Under the pieces are notes generated by a model. It saw only the letters and a program-made list of their open reading frames with translations, was not told the origin of the DNA and searched no databases. A stretch of 64,000 nt of DNA, from the NCBI RefSeq assembly GCF_027887165.1, contig NC_077231.1:189476834-189540833 (forward strand), read 5' to 3'. Positions 11,336 through 22,545 of this stretch are shown here, one piece after another. The position numbers and the translations under genes were made by a program. Numbering within the stretch: position 1 is the stretch's first letter; each line of letters opens with the position of its first letter. The DNA is from Monodelphis domestica. Its lineage: Eukaryota; Chordata; Mammalia; Didelphimorphia; Didelphidae.

Positions 11336-12254
11336 GTAGAGTCTGTTGTATTTAAAAATGAATCTAGCTAAATTTTCCCTCAAGAATATAAGAGTGTCAA
11401 TTCATTTATGCCAATATCTCTAAAATCTAACTTAGAATTGAGGGCAGGACTAGGATTTCAGAGAGCTCTCTCATTTGCTACATTCCTTCTCTTAAACCAG
11501 AATAAATAGCTGAGTGAGGGACTTGCAGGGTCAAGTGGTACATTTATCTTTGAATTCTTTTTGTATATAAAATTGATGAGTTGTATATTATAATTAATGT
11601 TTTACTTTACAGAGGAAAAGTTGATCCAGCTGTTATTTTGTTAACTGAGTTCTAGAACATTGCTATTATGCTTATTCTTCTTATTTTGAGCTAGAATTTT
11701 ACTTGTTTGGGCTGAATTGTATTGAAAAAAAATTCCTTATGGTAGTTTAATTGTTGAATTTCTTGGAGTTAGCACTAGGATAAAGGCTCAGGATTTGATT
11801 TGTTGAATTTGCTAAGTTTAAAAGTGTCTTAATAAAATTGAGAATATTTAATTTGTAATTAATTGTTCTCTTAAGACCCATGATGTTCATTGTTCGTGTT
11901 TACTTGATACATTCCACATTTGTATATGTCATATTATTTTTCTTGATATTCCGAAAACAGATTTGCTGAGTCTTCCAAAATCATTCTTCTGTGAAATTAG
12001 CACCTTGTTTACTTCCCCCTCCAAACCTCACATTAATTGAGTGGTTTCTAAAAAAAAAAGAATGCCTTTTCATGCAATAGACAAATTATCTCAATAAAAA
12101 AAAAACAGAATAAGAAGTGCACATTTTTAAAAAGTCACTCATATGATAAATAGACAATATTGGGTATTGACATTTTCCTTTATGTTTTATTTTTTTCTAC
12201 TGAAAAGGAGATGTTCCAAATAATTTTTTCTCTGTTTAAAAAACAGTCTCATAA
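11336..12254. other. Intergenic AT-rich DNA, nothing recognised
   Basis: No convincing coding frame, RNA or repeat family. Short A-runs occur at about 12050 and 12100. Confidence 0.4.
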
Positions 12255-12485
12255 GGTCTGTATCATTATTCCTCAATTATGCAAACCTTTTCTTTGTTCC
12301 TTTTCAGGACAGGTTTTAAAAATGAGCTCAATATCTCAGCCATTTTAGAGTCATCATTAACTTTCCACTCTTTATTTATTAATATCCTTTCTTTCCTTCT
12401 AGTGCTTCTTTTGCTCCTAGAGTATTTGTAAAACTCTTTATTCTCTTCAGACCCTTTGGCTACCATAAATTATTTCTTCCTTTTC
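12255..12485 (-). mobile_element. CR1/L3-like LINE ORF fragment
   Basis: The minus-strand translation over 12266-12466 contains EENKEFYKYSRSKRSTRRKE, then WKVNDDSKMAEILSSFLKPV. This resembles the linker between endonuclease and reverse transcriptase of CR1/L3 elements (family pattern: K-FW-Y---KR, then a 'DDSEKAEVLNAFF' block). Similarity is by pattern only, and the fragment is short. Confidence 0.5.
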
Positions 12486-12629
12486 CTTCTTGCATTATAT
12501 TTTCCCCTGCAAACTACAAATAAAGTGGTGGGCACTTGCTAAAACACCCTCTCACATATTTTCAGTATCTAGTTTTGAGAAAATACTTAGAATCAAAAAA
12601 TTTAAGAGATTCATCTTTTACTTCTTTCA

Positions 12630-13020
12630 GTTGCTCAATCCTGTTAATTTTGACTCTGCAATGTATGTTTCATATTCCTTCATTTCCATTCCCTGTGTCT
12701 CTGCTCTCATGATTTCTCATTTTGATCTTCTAACTGCCATCTTACCAGTTTTCCTGTCCTTACTATCATCTTCAAATCCATCTTCCACATTATTGGAAAA
12801 TTAAACGTCCTTAAAAAATACAATTGATTGCACTAAGAATTAATTAAACCCCTAGATACTGAGCACACAAATACAAAAACAAAATGAGGCAAAAGTCTCC
12901 ACCTTCAGGGAGTTTCTTCTATACATATGTGATACTTTCATTGCTACACTAAGTTTGAACCCCTTCAATAGCCTCCTATTGTGAGCTGGATAATAAAAGT
13001 CCAAACATCTTATTATAGAA
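12630..13020 (+). mobile_element. L2 fragment, interrupted
   Basis: The segments 'ctaactgccatcttaccagt' and, after an interruption at about 12830-12955, 'caatagcctcctattgtgag' match in order the plus-strand L2 region before its 3' end. The interruption includes a short piece that looks like the opposite-strand 3' end of an L2 or MIR ('actgagcacacaaatacaaa'). Confidence 0.45.
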
Positions 13021-14563
13021 TTCTGGGGCATAACTGAAACCAACTGCTATTTTCATTATGATTCTACATGGACATGAAGATTAATATAGCACATTGGAAA
13101 TGAGAATTTCTTACCCATGAGTCTCCTAAATCAATAGAATCACTGGTCCAGACAAATAATGCAAGATGAGCAGGAGAGCAACCCAACATTTCCTCCCATA
13201 TAATCTGTGAGCCAACTAAATTAGGTTACTTGTTTTCTCCCTGACAATTTCCAAGCTTTCCTGTTGCAAATCCTTCTGTCAGGAATGCCAATTTTAATCC
13301 CCCTCTTCATTTTGACTAATAGCATTTGTGCTTACTTGTGTAGCTTTTTTGGGGGGGGTCTATTTCCCCAACTCTCACTTTCCTTAGAAGGCCAGGTCCC
13401 TAGAGACCAATTATTACATCTTCTTCCCACCTTTCTAGGTTTGATAAGAAGGGATTGGGATATTTCCTAATACTTCTGCTGATAAGCTCTCATCTCGTAT
13501 GTCATTAGTTGATTACCAGGCAGTCAGACATATAGTTTTTACAAAGGGATGTTTATTAAAATGGTACAGGAAGAATAGTTGTTCACAAAAATATTTCCAT
13601 AAAGTATTGTCATCTGTTTTCTCCTTTACTACACAAGAACCCTAACTCTGAGATTAGTGGGCTCAAACTTACAGAATAGTGAAGCAAAAAGTAACTCATG
13701 GCTTCTGATTATTAGAAGATCTTTTCTCCTTTTGTTAAAATCTCATGAAGTTCCCTCTTGCTTTAGTTCTTTCTGCTGCTCCAAAGGTCAGTTCCCTATT
13801 AAAGTCTTGCAGCTGCCTTTTTCTCAATGTCCAGTTTATCCTCAGTTCCTGATGTGAGAATGAGAAAAAAAATGTTCATGTGTATAAACTTAGAGAAATT
13901 TTAGAGCATTTTTTGCTATACTTGTCCATTCCCTTGTACTGCTACTTTATTCTTAGTTGTTAAGTGGGTGTCTGAAATGTATTATGCATTAATGCAATAT
14001 ATGACTAAAATTACAGTCTGAAATTTTCCTTAATTAAAAGAAATATGCAATATGAATACTCTCCCCGTATGTTATAAAACCTTAAGATTCACATGTAAGA
14101 AATATAATAACTTTGATAGGTCAGCATATTGAAGGACTACAGGAAATGGATATATACATAAATGAGGTTTCTCATATCATGGATGATGTTAAAAGATTTA
14201 CATGTAACATATCTTTTGGTAGTTTCTTAATGTTCCATTCATTCTCAGAAAAGAGTGAACAAACTTTGATAACTGTCAATATTTGGAACAATCTAACTTT
14301 TATGACATTCTTTTTGAATGTATAGTCTCATATTCCTTCCATAAAATGATATCATTTTAACTAAGTTTGTATGAAATATGTATGAATAAAATAAATTCAC
14401 ACTTAGAGAATATACCTTGCAGTCATTCTATTTCATATTTTTGTATTCTTCCTTTTTTCATTAAGCTTTGTTACAACTCCATAGGAATATTACTTTTCAG
14501 TAGTTCTTGTGCCCAAGACACTACTTTTTCTCTCTAATGTATTTTCCTTAAAATATCTTTGTT
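13021..14563. other. Intergenic DNA, no gene recognised
   Basis: Mixed sequence without a convincing frame. A stretch around 13500-13860 has a repeat-like look ('gggatgtttattaaaatgg'), but I cannot assign it to a family. Open frames of 60-70 codons here have no recognisable product. Confidence 0.35.
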
Positions 14564-14616
14564 ATATACATACATATGTGTGTATGTATGTATGTATGTA
14601 TATATGTATATATATG
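14564..14616. repeat. (TATG)n / (TA)n microsatellite
   Basis: A short imperfect tetranucleotide run that passes into TA repeats. Confidence 0.85.
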
Positions 14617-14904
14617 AATACCAGAAGCTAAGTTAATCAAGACAGGCTGCAACAGTGTTCTGAGACTCAGTGATGATAAGAATTTTAATCATAGAACATG
14701 CTATTTTAAAACTGCAGCAATGGTAGTAATAATTAACTCAGATTCCTAAATATATTTTGATATTTATTTCTATTTTATTATAAGTATAGTATCCCCCTCA
14801 TAGTTATAATATTCAATTAATATATTAAAAATAGGGTCACTAAAGTTCCATTTTTACTGGTATTATACTTCTAACAGAATATTTACTAGTGGTATAATAA
14901 GTTC

Positions 14905-15010
14905 CTCAAGGCAGGTGCTATTTTAATTTTTGTTGTTGCCTCCTTTTTCTCTAGGACAATGCCTGGCACACAGTAGGGCTTTATTACTTTCAATATAAAT
15001 TGAACATTAA
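14905..15010 (+). mobile_element. L2 3' terminus
   Basis: Contains 'tcctcaaggcaggtgct' and 'caatgcctggcacacagtag', the classic 3' end of L2 on the plus strand. Confidence 0.75.
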
Positions 15011-15854
15011 TAACTAAGTCATTAAGTTATCTTATTTGGTGGTATCTATATGAATAATTTAGAATGTATTGCTAAAATAGAAATTGATTATTTCTCCTTA
15101 TTAAAATCATGCTACTTAAGTGATTAGAAACATATATAGGCTTTCTTAAAAGTGAATTTTGTTATGATTGTTTCCTTTGATCAATAGTTGCTAGCACAGA
15201 AAATTTAGAGGATATAATATCAAACTGTACTTGTAATACTAATATTAATGCACTAAGACAATAGTGGCTAGAAACTGATGGTATGAACTAATATAGAAAT
15301 AATTACACCTACATAGATTGTGCATATATAACATAATTAACAATGGAACTGTTTCTATATTAACATTTTCTCATTTCTTCTATGATCTTATTACCTCTAT
15401 GCATCTACAACTGCCATCCCAAGAGCGGTGCTCTTGCTACTATTATCTGCTTAGGCTATTATCTCAAGAAAAGAGGAGAGGTGAATAAAGATCCTATACT
15501 GTTCATTTTCCATGAGGCTCTATTGAGGGCACTTCTATTTCCACTCTCAAAAGGAACTTTGTAAATATAAAATATCACATACCTAAGAATTCTAGAAAGT
15601 ACGCTTTTCAACCCTTTTCAATAATCAGATGAAAAACTACATTATAAGAGATCAAGTGCTTTCTTCAGGATAACATAATATGCAATGATAGTGTTTTCAT
15701 AGATGAGGCAGAATTGAGGATAGTACTATTGTTGAGGGGTTATTCAGAATAAGCTAAGCTTAGGACTCTCAGAAAAGTGGAAACCAATTCATGTTTTTCA
15801 ACAGCAATAAAAATATCCAATATAATGCCATCAGTAATGATATTTATAATTATA
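15011..15854. other. Intergenic AT-rich DNA, nothing recognised
   Basis: No convincing gene or repeat family. A 60-codon open frame near 15382 has no recognisable product. Confidence 0.4.
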
Positions 15855-15965
15855 AATGAATTCAAAAATTGACCAATGTATAAAAAGCATTTTAATACAT
15901 TGCTTCATCTGATTCTCATAACAAATCTATGAGGTAAGTATTATAAGTATGCTTTAATACTTATA
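15855..15965 (-). mobile_element. MIR-like SINE 3' half
   Basis: Reads 'cttcatctgattctcataac' followed by 'aaatctatgaggtaagtatt', the reverse complement of the MIR or L2-derived SINE tail. The rest of the element is not detectable. Confidence 0.55.
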
Positions 15966-16511
15966 TGAAAGGGATATCACTAATATAAACATGTCCTCTA
16001 CATTTCTAAGTTAATTTGATGCTGAAAGATATTATCTGCTATCAAATATCATTTATTAATACTTGGTTGTTCTCTTATTCTTTCAATGAGAATGTCCTTG
16101 ATATACAGATTATTTTCTAGGCTTTAGAAAAATTGGGGAAGTTGAATTCATACTTATTATTATAATCTTGATTGCTTTTTGGGATAGTATTAATATCCAT
16201 TATCTATCCTAAGTAGTTGATGCTTATTGTGTTTCCAGATTTTAAGAATCAATTCCTTAATATCCTAAATATGGCTTTACTTTTAAAATCAACTCTTTCT
16301 CCATATAATTCATCCAGAATAAATCTTTTTGTCTTTTTACTTTGTTAGCGACATTTTTACTTTCTTATTTCAACACATCAGAAAATTTGGAATGAGATTC
16401 CAAATATTGTGGCTTATTGTTACTGGTAGAGAAAATGGCTTGTTATAGGAATTCTGACAGATCATTTTCAGAATTTGTTAGAATAGTATTTCTAAGGATG
16501 TTCAATGATTA
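15966..16511. other. Intergenic AT-rich DNA, nothing recognised
   Basis: Low-complexity-leaning AT-rich sequence without assignable features. Confidence 0.4.
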
Positions 16512-16735
16512 TATTGTTGTTACGTCATTTTTCAGTCATGTCTGACTTTCCATGACTAGAATTTCCTTGTCATAAATACTGGAGTGGTTTGTCATTTCCT
16601 TCAATGACTCATTTTACAGATGAAGAAACTAGGGCAAACAGTTAAATTTCATACAGCTAGTGTCTGAGGCCAGATATGGACTCATGAAGTTGTCTTCCTA
16701 AATTCAGATCCAGTGCTTAATCTACCATATTCCCT
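16512..16735 (-). mobile_element. Marsupial tRNA-derived SINE
   Basis: From left to right: 'ttgttgttacgtcat', 'tactggagtggtttgtcatt', 'cattttacagatgaagaaac', 'gtgtctgaggccagatatgg', and a tRNA-like head complement near 'gatccagtgcttaatctacc'. This is the full module order of a reverse-oriented marsupial SINE with a MIR/CORE-like body. Confidence 0.85.
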
Positions 16736-16894
16736 AAATTCCCTACTTGGTAATTTTATGTTATATTACTATATTACATTTATTTTATTAATGAGAGAAT
16801 GGAAACTCAGAAGAGTTAATCCCATTGAAGTGACAGGGAAAGGACCTCTAGTGTAGCACTATACAACATAGCTTCTCCCTACCTTTTCTATATC

Positions 16895-17207
16895 TTCATA
16901 TCATAGAACCTTATATTTAGAAGGCATATCAGAGGCCTGCTAATCTGTTCAATCAATACATGAAGAAAATCTGTCCCAGAATATATCCAATGAGTAGTCA
17001 TCCATTATTTGCTTAAAGAATTGCAGTGAGGGGAATGTATTGTCTCCCAAGGCAATCTATTGCACCTTTAGATATCTCTCATTTTTAATATATTTCTCCT
17101 CTTTATATTACATCTGAATTCTCCTTTTTCTTATTTCCATTCTGCCCCTAGTTTTACCTTTTTGAACTAAGCAGCATTGTTCTAAATCCTTTTGTACATG
17201 CCCTTGT
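16895..17207 (-). mobile_element. CR1/L3 LINE 3' end
   Basis: Segments 'tcatatcatagaaccttata', 'gaattgcagtgaggggaatg', 'ctcccaaggcaatctattgc' and 'ctgcccctagttttaccttt' follow the reverse complement of the CR1/L3 3' UTR in order. The same 3' end occurs on the plus strand at 42.5-42.9 kb. Confidence 0.65.
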
Positions 17208-17395
17208 TATTGTTCAGTCACTCAGTATTGCCCAGCTCTTCATGATTCCATGGACCATCGCACATACCAGGTCCTTCTATTCTCTCACAAAGACTGTTCA
17301 AGTTCATGCTCATTATTTCTGTTACACCATCTATCCATCTCATCTTCTGCCAATCCCTTTCCCTTTAGCCTTCAATATTTCCCTACATCAACATC
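17208..17395 (-). mobile_element. RTE (BovB-type) 3'-end fragment
   Basis: Starts 'ttgttattgttcagtcactc' and continues 'ttcatgattccatggaccat', 'aaagactgttcaagttcatg', 'ccatctatccatctcatctt'. This is the reverse-complement order of the end of RTE/BovB LINEs, as also seen at 42.1-42.5 kb. It abuts the CR1/L3 3' end on its left. Confidence 0.6.
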
Positions 17396-17917
17396 TTGAA
17401 ACATAACTATTATGTTCTGTTTCCCCCAGGATATTTCTTCAGAAGTCAAGAATTCTCAATGATCAGCCCTAGAGTATTAGATGAAATATACAGATTTTAT
17501 CTTTGAACTTATCTTTATCTTGAGTAATAGTGTCTGTATCTGAGTGTTGTTCCTTTGTTTTTCCTTTGGAAGTTATTCCCTACACATCAAGGTAGACTTA
17601 GAGATATTAAATATCCCCTAATGATATGTCCATAATTATCTTTTTTTTCATCAAAATCTTGAACCAAACCACCTTCACAATTTTCATATACTGAGAATGT
17701 GTTTGCTAGTCATTATATTTACAGAATATTCTGTGGTGTTTGAGTTTGTCTCAATCAAAGTAGAAATTCAAGAAATGCCTCTTTGGTAAACACATATTAA
17801 AACTTCTATTATCATGTCTTTGCTGAAATGCCTAAGTATTCTTACATATTCCAAATGTGCTTAGATATGAAGTCCTCTTCATTAAGGTGGAAGAGACTGA
17901 GTCTCCTTAAAGACATA

Positions 17918-17918
<1 letters not shown>
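17396..17918. other. Intergenic DNA, nothing recognised
   Basis: No convincing coding or RNA feature. It ends at a long compound microsatellite. Confidence 0.4.
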
Positions 17919-17968
<50 letters not shown>

Positions 17969-17971
17969 GGA

Positions 17972-18062
<91 letters not shown>

Positions 18063-18087
18063 AGGGAGGGAGGGAGAGAGAGAGAGA
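17919..18087. repeat. Compound (TG)n(GA)n microsatellite
   Basis: About 35 bases of TG run directly into about 134 bases of GA, with GGGA variants near the right end (18057-18076). The purine-only strand part is long enough to allow triplex formation. Long open frames on both strands here (Ser-Leu or Arg-Glu repeats) are artefacts. Confidence 0.98.
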
Positions 18088-18504
18088 TTTTCAAGTAAGT
18101 AGGCTTGGGTACATTCCGTTTTCAGTGGTTCATTCTGCACTTGCTGATAACAAAAGACTAGTCAAGTAGATACAATAAACTCCTTTAAATTATGTTACAG
18201 TAGCAAATCTTTTTAAAATATCATTAATTGATTCCAATTTAATTTTAAAATGAAAAAAGTGGGCCGTGCTTTCCATTCTGGCTCCTGACTTGTATGCTAT
18301 CTCAAAAAAAGTGTTATTTTACCTTTTAATTTTTTTCAGTATTCACTGACTGAAAGACAATATATAACTTTTTTCAAATTGCAATCAGTATATTATACAT
18401 TCAAAAGGTAAATAGAAACAACTAATTTCATAATATTAGAAATATTGGCTAAATTTTCTTGTCATCACTTGCATAAAAGTCATTGACAATTTATATAACA
18501 TGAT

Positions 18505-18670
18505 TCTGTTGAAAGAGAACTCTTCCAGAGTTAGAAGGTCTTAGTTCATTTCTTGACTTTAACACCATCTATTTATTCTAGGACAAGTGAATTATCCTCC
18601 CTAGACATCAGTTGCATTATCTGTAAACTGGGAGATCTTAACTAGATTATTTTTAACATCCTTTTAAAAA
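18505..18670 (+). mobile_element. tRNA-derived SINE, degraded
   Basis: The order 'gagttagaaggtcttagttc', 'acaagtgaattatcctccct', 'cagttgcattatctgtaaac', 'tgggagatcttaactagatt' matches a plus-oriented marsupial MIR-like SINE. Confidence 0.6.
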
Positions 18671-18689
18671 GGAAGATAAGGTGTAATTC

Positions 18690-19122
18690 TTCACCTCCCC
18701 CATCTCAACTTCAACATATACATTTATTTTAAAAATCTAATTATCCTCTATTAGTTTCAGGATCAAATGTAAAATTATTTGTCTATTAAAGCCCTTTTTA
18801 AATTAGTGCATTCCTAATTTCCAGTCTCTCTTAAACTTTTGCCCCATTCCATGATCCATTCATACTAGCCTCCTGGCTATACCCCAAATATGACATTCAA
18901 CATTACAACTCTTTGCTTTTTGATTCTCTTTCCACTATGCCTGAAATACTCTTCTTCATCATCTCCATCTCCTGGTTTTCATTAGATCCCTTCAAATTGC
19001 AGTTCAAAATCTACTTTATTCAAGAAGTCTTGGCTTTCCCCTAATGCCCTCTTCTATTTATATTCTATATCATTTAAATCTAAATTTTTGGTATTCTGTT
19101 TCTCTAATTTTATTTTATTTTT
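18690..19122 (+). mobile_element. L2 fragment, left part (split by a SINE)
   Basis: Plus-strand L2 from the end of the ORF2 region: 'tttcaggatcaaatgtaaaa', 'attaaagcccttttta', 'tgcctgaaatactcttcttc', 'ttcaagaagtcttggctttc'. It resumes at 19315 after a SINE insertion. Confidence 0.75.
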
Positions 19123-19314
19123 TAAAAAAACTCTTTTTCTTCTTTTTTTACAATCAAGACTACGTATTAGTTCCAAGGAAGAAGAATGATAAGGAATAGG
19201 AAATAGAGTTTAAGTTATCTGCTCAGAGTCACACAGCTAGGAAAATTCTGAGGGCAGATTTGAACCCAGCATCTGACCTATCTCTCTATCTAGTGAGCCA
19301 AATAACTGCCCTTA
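19123..19314 (-). mobile_element. tRNA-derived SINE inserted in an L2
   Basis: A T-rich tail at 19123-19150 is followed by 'ttatctgctcagagtcacac', 'gcagatttgaacccagcatc' and 'ctatctagtgagccaaataa'. The last is the complement of the tRNA-like head. It is of the same type as the copy at 57.8-58.0 kb. It interrupts an L2 whose two halves flank it. Confidence 0.78.
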
Positions 19315-19485
19315 TGTCTCTCATTGTAATATGAACTCCACCAGGGCAGGTAGAATTGTACTTAACTTTTGTGTATAAGAATGTATGGGTGTGTGTGGGT
19401 GTGTGTGTGTGTTCAGTCCCAAGTGCTTAGTCAGTACCTGGCACATAGTAAGCACTTAATAAATGCTTGTTGATTAACTGACTTA
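19315..19485 (+). mobile_element. L2 3' terminus, right part
   Basis: Continues the L2 with 'ctccaccagggcaggtagaa' and ends 'tacctggcacatagtaagca' then 'cttaataaatgcttgttgat', the standard L2 3' end. A short (TG)n expansion lies at about 19388-19412. Confidence 0.85.
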
Positions 19486-20255
19486 TCCTTCTAAAAATCA
19501 ATAATTTCCTAAAAAGACAAAATGGCACCTGTTGCTATTCCCTCAATAGTAATAATGGATATAGCTAGAATATAAGACCTTTAGTAAAAAAAATGAAAAC
19601 AATTAGGAAATCCTAAAAGTATACTTTAATTCAGGTGTTTCTATATTAGCATAACTAAGGAAATTACTAATATTTTTTAGAAGATTAGAAAAAAGTGTAC
19701 ATGGTGAGTTGCTCATTCATGGAGTCAAACTTACTACTAGATATTTGTATTTCCTTGGATGTGTTTTTTAAAGTAAATTGAAACTGATATTAAGGAAAGG
19801 TGATGAAAGAGAGGTATCACCTAAGAAACAAGCAATGAAAATGAAAAAAGAATGAAAAGAACTAATATCAAAAGAGTCTTTATTTGATTATTTTTGAACC
19901 CAAGTCCTTAAAATTTTAATACATTTTTGCATTGTATTAGAAAAGAAAAAATTGGACTAAAAAACCCCGAACCTTTCTCTGTTGAGGAAACAAACCATAG
20001 TCATAGTCTTCTGAAATTTGAAACAAGTGACATGTATAACCTATAGAAATTATAATGAAATTTTAATTTAAGATTCAAATTTATCTTAAGATTATTCTAT
20101 TGTTTCCATTTTTCTAGATCAATACATTGTACTAGTTATAAAACCTTAGATCTAAAAATACTATAAGGCCATAATTAACTCAATACCATGACTTTAAAAG
20201 GCATGAACAAATATATAAAGTGAGGTCCCTATTATTGCAAATAATAAATCCAACA
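19486..20255. other. Intergenic AT-rich DNA, nothing recognised
   Basis: No gene or repeat family that I can support. Confidence 0.4.
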
Positions 20256-20259
20256 GAAA

Positions 20260-20367
20260 GGTCACATTATTTGAATTCACACTATCCTAAGTTACAAGTA
20301 TATTTAAAACATGGTCATTAGTTCTAGTCCAGTGAAAATATGGAATGTGAATTCAAATAATGTGACC
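20260..20367. mobile_element. Short element with perfect 22-bp inverted repeats (possible MITE)
   Basis: Arm 20260-20281, starting 'ggtcacattatttgaatt', is the exact reverse complement of 20346-20367 over all 22 bases. The interior is 64 bases and not strongly self-complementary. Perfect arms of this length in otherwise decayed AT-rich DNA suggest a non-autonomous DNA transposon or another palindromic element. I see no clear target-site duplication, and I cannot name the family. The sequence contains no coding frame. Confidence 0.55.
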
Positions 20368-20929
20368 ACTTTATAAGTTCATTATTCTCAGTAATCAGGA
20401 CTTGACTACATATGTTAATATGTAGTTATATTATCATTACACAATGGCATCTTAAAACATCTTCATCAAATGTTTCAGGGATTCATGTTTCATTTTATAA
20501 TTCTATTTATTTTAACTCCATAACTTAAAGCTTCCTTGTTTGCCTAGTTTATAGTTTTGGAAATTCTGAATTATAATAAAACACTTTTTCCTTCCCTGAA
20601 TGACCATGATGAAAGTTCAAAATAGTCTTTAAGTACATCTTTTGCATTACTTTTTTTTGAGAGTTAATTATCTGTATTTATTATATTCTCTTATTAAATA
20701 AGTTCCATGTAGATGCAGACAAGAGATCAAAGTGTAAGAAGCTTCCAGATTCTAATGTTTCATACCCTAGACTTGACAAAATGAACTGATTTTTTTTAAA
20801 ATGATGCAAACATTGATATAGTCAAGTTGGGCTTCTTGAATATTTTAAGAAGAGTAATAAGTATGTGATCAGATTGGAGCAGTAGTTTGGCATCTTGTAG
20901 AAAAACTTGATCAAGAGAAGGTTTTGCTA
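20368..20929. other. Intergenic DNA, nothing recognised
   Basis: AT-rich sequence leading into a minus-strand L2. The L2 may begin somewhat earlier than marked. Confidence 0.35.
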
Positions 20930-21205
20930 TGTTCAATAGAGTACAGGAAGCTATTGAAATTTTTGAGTAGAGGAGTGAAATTGTCTGGACGGTATATTAT
21001 AATGATCAACTGGGGAAGTAACATGAAGATGTATTAAGAAGTAGCTAGACCAAATGCAGGAAGACCTCTATGGAGGCAAGAATAGGAGTCCAGGTGCCCT
21101 GCAAAAGGATAGCTGAAGTAAAATGGAGAATATTAAATGTATTAGAGAAATATTCGAAGCCACAGGACTTGACAACTGATTGGACATGAGGTTAAGGGAT
21201 AAAAA
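20930..21205 (-). mobile_element. L2 LINE fragment
   Basis: In plus orientation: 'caggaagctattgaaatttt', 'gagtagaggagtgaaattgt', 'gagtccaggtgccct', 'acaggacttgacaactgatt'. These are reverse-complement L2 blocks in the expected order (the conserved 'aggacttggcaactgattgg' block is clear). Confidence 0.7.
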
Positions 21206-22374
21206 GGTCCTGCTGCATCATCATTGCCACATTAGCCATACCCCAAATAAAGATTGATTATGCTCCCTTTCCAGGGGATCAAGTCATATGCTCTAAGCAC
21301 AATGGCTGTTTCCATGGCCTTTAATATTTTGAAAAATTCATACAATTATTAGTGCCTAATCTTGTATTGTCTCCATTGGTGGAAGTATGATAAATACTGC
21401 CAACTTGTAGATCTTCAGTTTTTTTTTTATTTCTTACTCCTTAAGTTCTAAAATGTTTATAAAATAAAAATCAAATATAATATTCCTATCATGGAGTTTC
21501 AAAATTTACATTTATGAGTCATTTTTGTATTCACTTCTTTCTATTTTTGAGGCTTTCAATGTAATGTCACAAATCTGCAGTATGGCCCTAGGTGACATAT
21601 ATTGGATTCAGATGTCTGATTTAAGTCAAAGAAGTGTAAAATCTCATGTAACTGAACATATCCTTATTGACTATACATATGAACAGGCTCAGCAGCTTAA
21701 CTTAATCCTTCCAATGTTTATAGCATTCTGTCTGGGTATTGGATGCAACCAAAGGTTTTTTTGTTTTGTTTTGTTTGTTTTTTCACAATGATGTACACAG
21801 CTTATAAATTGAAATTGATAATAGGATAGGTCTTTGCTGTAAGACTCTTAGAATTTTAAAGATTTAAACTTGAAAGTGAGTCATTCTCTAACAATATCTA
21901 GCTGTGTAGTTACCATCTTTATATCTATATTTTGCAAGCAGGTTGTGCCAAGCTAATGCTAGAATTACAGCCATACCACAGGTCTAGCCTAATAAAATAC
22001 AGTGGAAGAGGATGAGCTGCCTAGGAATAATCCGATAAATATTATCTTATCCAGAATGACAATTCAGATTATTCAAATTAACTTGGTTTCAATTTCAAGT
22101 TGTATTCATGATTATATAGTGATAATTTAAAGAAAAGTAAAACAGAGATCTTAAATGTATGACAATAAACTATTTCTCTAAAGCTATATTGTTACTTTAC
22201 TTAATATGTTCCTGGATGTCTCGATATCTCTGGCTGTAAAAAAATCATTAAAAATGATGAATATAGTAAAAGTTCATTTAAGGCAGCATTTAATTTTCTT
22301 TTTTAAACTAATTTCTCTTAATGGCCTTTCAGGAGACCTAAGTAAAAATGGTCTTTTGGGAGACTGATGTAAAT
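21206..22374. other. Intergenic DNA, nothing recognised
   Basis: Includes an 88-codon open frame at 21525-21791 with no recognisable product. Composition and codon content look random. Confidence 0.4.
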
Positions 22375-22545
22375 AGGTTCCACATTTCCTGCAAAGGGTA
22401 CTGGGCAAAGAGTCAAGGGACCTGAGATCTAGTCTTTATATTTCCACTAACCAGCTGTGTGAACTTGAGCAATCAACTAATCCCCTCCAGTGCTCAGTTC
22501 CTCTATCCACAAATTAGGGTAATGATTTTTCCTGTATTTTTCACA
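22375..22545 (+). mobile_element. MIR SINE
   Basis: Order 'gtcaagggacctgagatcta', 'aaccagctgtgtgaacttga', 'agtgctcagttcctctatcc', 'acaaattagggtaatgattt'. The core 'agctgtgtgacctt' and 'gtaaaatggggataatga' landmarks of MIR are visible. Confidence 0.8.

Noticed and set aside
13500-13860. Possible LTR or other repeat
   Set aside because: Only a vague repeat-like feel; no promoter, polyadenylation or end signals could be supported.
17828-18169. Open frames rich in Arg-Glu or Ser-Leu; similar ones at 26.6 and 62.2 kb
   Set aside because: Dinucleotide arrays are stop-free by nature; no flanking coding signal.
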